Under the pieces are notes generated by a model. That model worked only from the letters and a program-made list of their open reading frames with translations. It did no database searches and had not been told where the DNA came from. The position numbers and the translations under genes were made by a program. 64,000 nucleotides of DNA from the NCBI RefSeq assembly GCF_000186865.1, contig NW_008705581.1, positions 104,021 to 168,020 on the forward strand, written 5' to 3'. The DNA comes from Aureococcus anophagefferens (taxonomy: Eukaryota; Sar; Pelagophyceae; Pelagomonadales; Pelagomonadaceae). This document shows positions 63,746 to 64,000 of this stretch, one piece after another; position 1 is the first letter of the stretch; each line of letters begins with the position of its first letter.

Positions 63746-64000
63746 CTAGGCGCGCTTCGGCGCGGCCTCGCGCGGCGGCGGCGCGGCCGCGGCCGCGAGG
63801 ATGGTCTTGGCCTTGAGGAGCTCGGTCTCCGCGGCCTGGAGCGCGTCGCCGTCGCCGTCGACGTCGGACCAGGAGTCGGAGTCGGCGTCCTCGGCCTCGA
63901 GGACGACGGCGCCGCCGTCGCTGCCGGAGACCGGCGCGGCGAACATGGACGCGTACCAGCTCTCGAACGCGCCGCCGTCGCCCGATTCGCCCGCGGCGCC
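63746..64000 (-). CDS. C-terminal end of an acidic protein (partial)
   Basis: The minus-strand frame is open from the window edge to TAG at 63748-63746 (84 residues visible). It reads SGDGGAFESWYASMFAAPVS, then an Asp/Ser-rich acidic stretch (EAEDADSDSWSDVDGDGD), then a short helical ELLKAKTILAAA and a Pro/Arg tail. The start lies outside the window, so no family can be assigned. Confidence 0.55.
   Translation of the reverse strand, partial: GAAGESGDGGAFESWYASMFAAPVSGSDGGAVVLEAEDADSDSWSDVDGDGDALQAAETELLKAKTILAAAAAPPPREAAPKRA

Overview
This is GC-rich nuclear DNA of a single-celled eukaryotic alga. Three observations support that. It encodes cytosolic ribosomal proteins (uS9, eL36), a Reptin ATPase, a Y-family polymerase and a glycine-cleavage P protein. 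Several proteins have bipartite plastid presequences of the heterokont ASAFAP type (phosphoglycerate mutase, sigma factor, RsfS). Many genes are interrupted by near-identical introns of about 200 bp with terminal inverted repeats and 8-bp target duplications. Such introner elements are known from the pelagophyte Aureococcus anophagefferens, and that species or a close relative is my best guess, made from memory without a database search.

Layout. 1-9.8 kb: HTTM-like membrane protein (partial), ankyrin protein, two-domain plastid phosphoglycerate mutase, coiled-coil protein, plastid sigma factor, glutathione transferase, a secreted duplicated-module protein and a Tudor-like protein. 10-25 kb: RPS16, DNA polymerase kappa, an eight-EF-hand protein, a Gal3ST-like sulfotransferase, a transposon-like element at 18.3-18.6 kb, RPL36, an RIIa-domain protein, an SPX-EXS phosphate exporter and a hydrolase-MYND protein. 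25.5-35.5 kb: a small mitochondrial-type EF-hand gene appears split. Its 5' part (35.5-35.1 kb) and 3' part (25.75-25.5 kb) share an identical 54-bp block. They are separated by 9.3 kb that holds one very intron-rich gene of unknown function and a 50-N gap. 35.8-64 kb: OSCA/CSC1 channel, CS-domain protein, TPR protein, GLDC, Ttd14-like ATPase, sialic-acid-synthase-like enzyme, Asp/Glu-racemase-family enzyme, SET methyltransferase, STPGR protein, RUVBL2, RING/MYND/Sel1 protein, RsfS, glutaredoxin-like protein, Rad60-SLD-like protein, MINDY deubiquitinase, a DUF1995-like gene with a frame break, and a partial gene.

Main finding. Fifteen introner insertions (ten family A, about 203 bp; five family B, about 192 bp) can be resolved to the base. 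In every copy the intron consists of the upstream 8-bp target-duplication copy plus the element. The duplicated target supplies the donor, GC in nine copies and GT in six, and the element's terminal CAG (CACAG or CCCAG) supplies the acceptor. Removal restores the pre-insertion reading frame each time. Both orientations are used. Families A and B, and a third sequence (C) at the edges of the 9.3-kb block, share an internal core (TTCGGCTGATTTTTGGACG-like) although their termini differ. A fourth element (D) has the same 8-bp duplication but ends in CTG, lacks a usable acceptor, and lies between genes.

The genes are not an operon. They are independent, often divergent pairs with short shared promoters and convergent pairs with very short 3' spacers.
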